From the NCBI GenBank assembly GCA_020845755.1, contig JADLFE010000035.1:33351-97350 (forward strand): a stretch of 64,000 nucleotides of DNA. The letters run 5' to 3'. Below the pieces are notes generated by a model. That model searched no databases and was not told where the DNA came from. It saw nothing but the letters and a program-made list of their open reading frames with translations. Both the position numbers and the translations under genes were made by a program. Of this stretch, positions 62,762 through 64,000 are shown one piece after another (the stretch's first letter is position 1; each line of letters starts with the position of its first letter). This DNA is from Phycisphaerales bacterium (GTDB lineage Bacteria > Planctomycetota > Phycisphaerae > Phycisphaerales > UBA1924).

Positions 62762-63202
62762 TTACTTTGCGGTCTTCTTGGTCTTGGTGGTCTTTCCCTC
62801 GGCCTTGGCGGGTTTCTCAGCCTTGGCCGGGGCGGCCTTCACGGGCGCCGCCTTCGCCGCGCCGCTGCGCGCCGGGGCGACCACGTTCAGGACCTTGATG
62901 TCCTTGCCGTGGTGGCGCGCGACGCGGGCCTTGGTCCCATCCGCCTGGACGCGGAAGCCGACGCGGACAGCCTTGCCGTCGACCACGGGGCTGACCTTAC
63001 TGATGTGGATCGGCGCTTCGCGCTGGATCACACCGCCCTGCGGGGCCTGCTGGGTCTTCTTGAGGTGCTTGGTCTGGAGGTTGATCCCCTTGACCACGAC
63101 CTGCGCGTTCTTGGGATCGACGCTGAGGACCTCGCCGACACGACCCTTGTCGTCGCCGCTGGTCACCATCACACTATCGCCTTTGCGGACATGCGCGGGC
63201 AT
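62762..63202 (-). CDS. rplX: 50S ribosomal protein L24, with C-terminal extension
   Basis: 146 aa, against about 103 in E. coli. The start at 63202 overlaps the rplN stop by one base (TGATG). The KOW motif region HVRKGDSVMVTSGDDKGRVG and INLQTKHLKK are typical. The last 40 residues are Lys/Ala/Pro/Thr-rich (KAAPVKAAPAKAEKPAKAEG), a histone-H1-like tail. Confidence 0.95.
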   Translation of the reverse strand: MPAHVRKGDSVMVTSGDDKGRVGEVLSVDPKNAQVVVKGINLQTKHLKKTQQAPQGGVIQREAPIHISKVSPVVDGKAVRVGFRVQADGTKARVARHHGKDIKVLNVVAPARSGAAKAAPVKAAPAKAEKPAKAEGKTTKTKKTAK

Positions 63203-63588
63203 CACACCACCTCCGTCGCGAGGGACACGATCTTCATGTAGTTCATGTCGCGCAATTCACGGGCGACCGGCCCGAAGATGCGCGTGCCCTTGGGGTTGCC
63301 GTCGTCCTGGATCAGCACGACCGCGTTCGAATCGAACGCGACGTAGGACCCGTCGGCGCGACGCGTAGGCTTGGTCGTGCGGACGACCACGGCCTTGCTC
63401 TTGTCGCCGGGCTTGACGTCGCCGCCCGCCATGGCCTTCTTGATCGAGACGAACACGCGGTCGCCCACGCCGGCGGTACGCCGGGTGAAGCGGCCGGTCG
63501 CGGTCGACCCGCCGTACACGCGGATGACATAGGCGATCTTGGCGCCCGTGTTGTCCGCGACCTCGCATCGTGTTTCTTGTTGGAGCAT
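63202..63588 (-). CDS. rplN: 50S ribosomal protein L14
   Basis: 128 aa, slightly longer than the usual 122. [20 protein letters not shown] at the start, then [12 protein letters not shown] and [14 protein letters not shown], are diagnostic. Its stop overlaps the rplX start. Confidence 0.97.
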   Translation of the reverse strand: MLQQETRCEVADNTGAKIAYVIRVYGGSTATGRFTRRTAGVGDRVFVSIKKAMAGGDVKPGDKSKAVVVRTTKPTRRADGSYVAFDSNAVVLIQDDGNPKGTRIFGPVARELRDMNYMKIVSLATEVV

Positions 63589-63659
63589 GACTCACCGACC
63601 GTTCGTGATTCCGGGCCGCCGCGTTGGTCGGGCGGGGACCGGGGATTGTGCGACGACGC

Positions 63660-64000
63660 TTACTGAACCTGCTTGGCGCTCTCCATGAGGGCGGCCTTCT
63701 CGGCACGCTTCTCGACGATCCTCACCAACTGCCAGCACTTGGTCTTGCTGAGCGGGCGGCACTGCACGCACTCGACGACGTCGCCGGTGCGGGATTCATT
63801 CTTCTCGTCGTGCACGTGCAGAACCGTGCGCCGACGGATGTACTTGCCGTACTTGGGGTGGCTGGCCATGTAACTCACCACCACCTTGCGGGTCTTGCTC
63901 CGCTTGTCGCTCTCGACGACGCCGACCTTGGTGGCCTTGTCGGCCTTCGCGGTCGTGCTCGCCGGCGCCTTTGCGGCCGGGGTCTTGCTCGTGCTGGTCG
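63660..64000 (-). CDS. rpsQ: 30S ribosomal protein S17, with N-terminal extension (partial)
   Basis: The gene runs off the right edge, so its start is not seen; at least 112 codons are present, already more than the usual 80-90 aa. The S17 core is ESDKRSKTRKVVVSYMASH, then YGKYIRRRTVLHVHDE and GDVVECVQCRPLSKTKCWQL. Upstream of it the frame continues into a Lys/Ala/Thr/Pro-rich extension of at least 30 residues (SKTPAAKAPASTTAKADKA). Confidence 0.93.
   Translation of the reverse strand, partial: TSTSKTPAAKAPASTTAKADKATKVGVVESDKRSKTRKVVVSYMASHPKYGKYIRRRTVLHVHDEKNESRTGDVVECVQCRPLSKTKCWQLVRIVEKRAEKAALMESAKQVQ

Overview
The window is a high-GC chromosomal segment that most resembles Planctomycetota, probably class Phycisphaerae. 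The basis is two secreted proteins with the planctomycete-style calcium-loop tail ending in Gly-Cys, a type II secretion-like locus built from fused platform proteins, and ribosomal proteins with unusual low-complexity extensions. This placement is inference; the window holds no rRNA gene. I recognise no tRNA, rRNA, CRISPR array, insertion sequence or prophage.

Left part (1-13848, all minus strand): a secretion or pilus assembly locus. In transcription order it holds gspF, then gspG-H-I-J-K pseudopilin genes, a PilM/PilN-type fusion, a PilO/PilP-type fusion and a secretin-family protein that leaves the window after 1786 codons. The secretin carries about 20 tandem N-type modules. Five successive junctions are four-base start/stop overlaps. 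A candidate promoter and paired 17-bp direct repeats precede gspG. The assembly ATPase (GspE/PilB) and prepilin peptidase are not in the window.

Middle (13984-47939): cstA coupled to a secreted PSMA-like M28 peptidase; psuG; two secreted proteins with GC-type dockerin-like tails (one unknown, one an EEP-fold nuclease or phosphatase); a response regulator; a small unknown protein; a PBP4-type peptidase; an S41 protease; an SPFH protein; fabI divergent from nadC-birA; an RluA-type pseudouridine synthase; a TolB-like propeller; trxB; an ABC transporter with a methyltransferase and an exported unknown; a long UbiD-type decarboxylase; xylB; and an ECF sigma/anti-sigma pair with a downstream exported unknown.

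Right part (48095-64000): a degenerate cobalamin-binding-fold protein, ubiE/menG, an M48 lipoprotein preceded by a 30-codon leader ORF, an M19 dipeptidase, pheS, and a long minus-strand ribosomal block rpsQ-rplN-rplX-rplE-rpsN-rpsH-rplF-rplR-rpsE-rplO-secY-infA-rpmJ-rpsM-rpsK-rpoA-rplQ that ends at a clear hairpin terminator before pheS. rpmD, adk, map and rpsD are absent from their usual places. Several ribosomal proteins have Lys/Ala-, Pro/Gly- or Arg/Gly-rich tails, and S14 has lost most of its zinc ligands.
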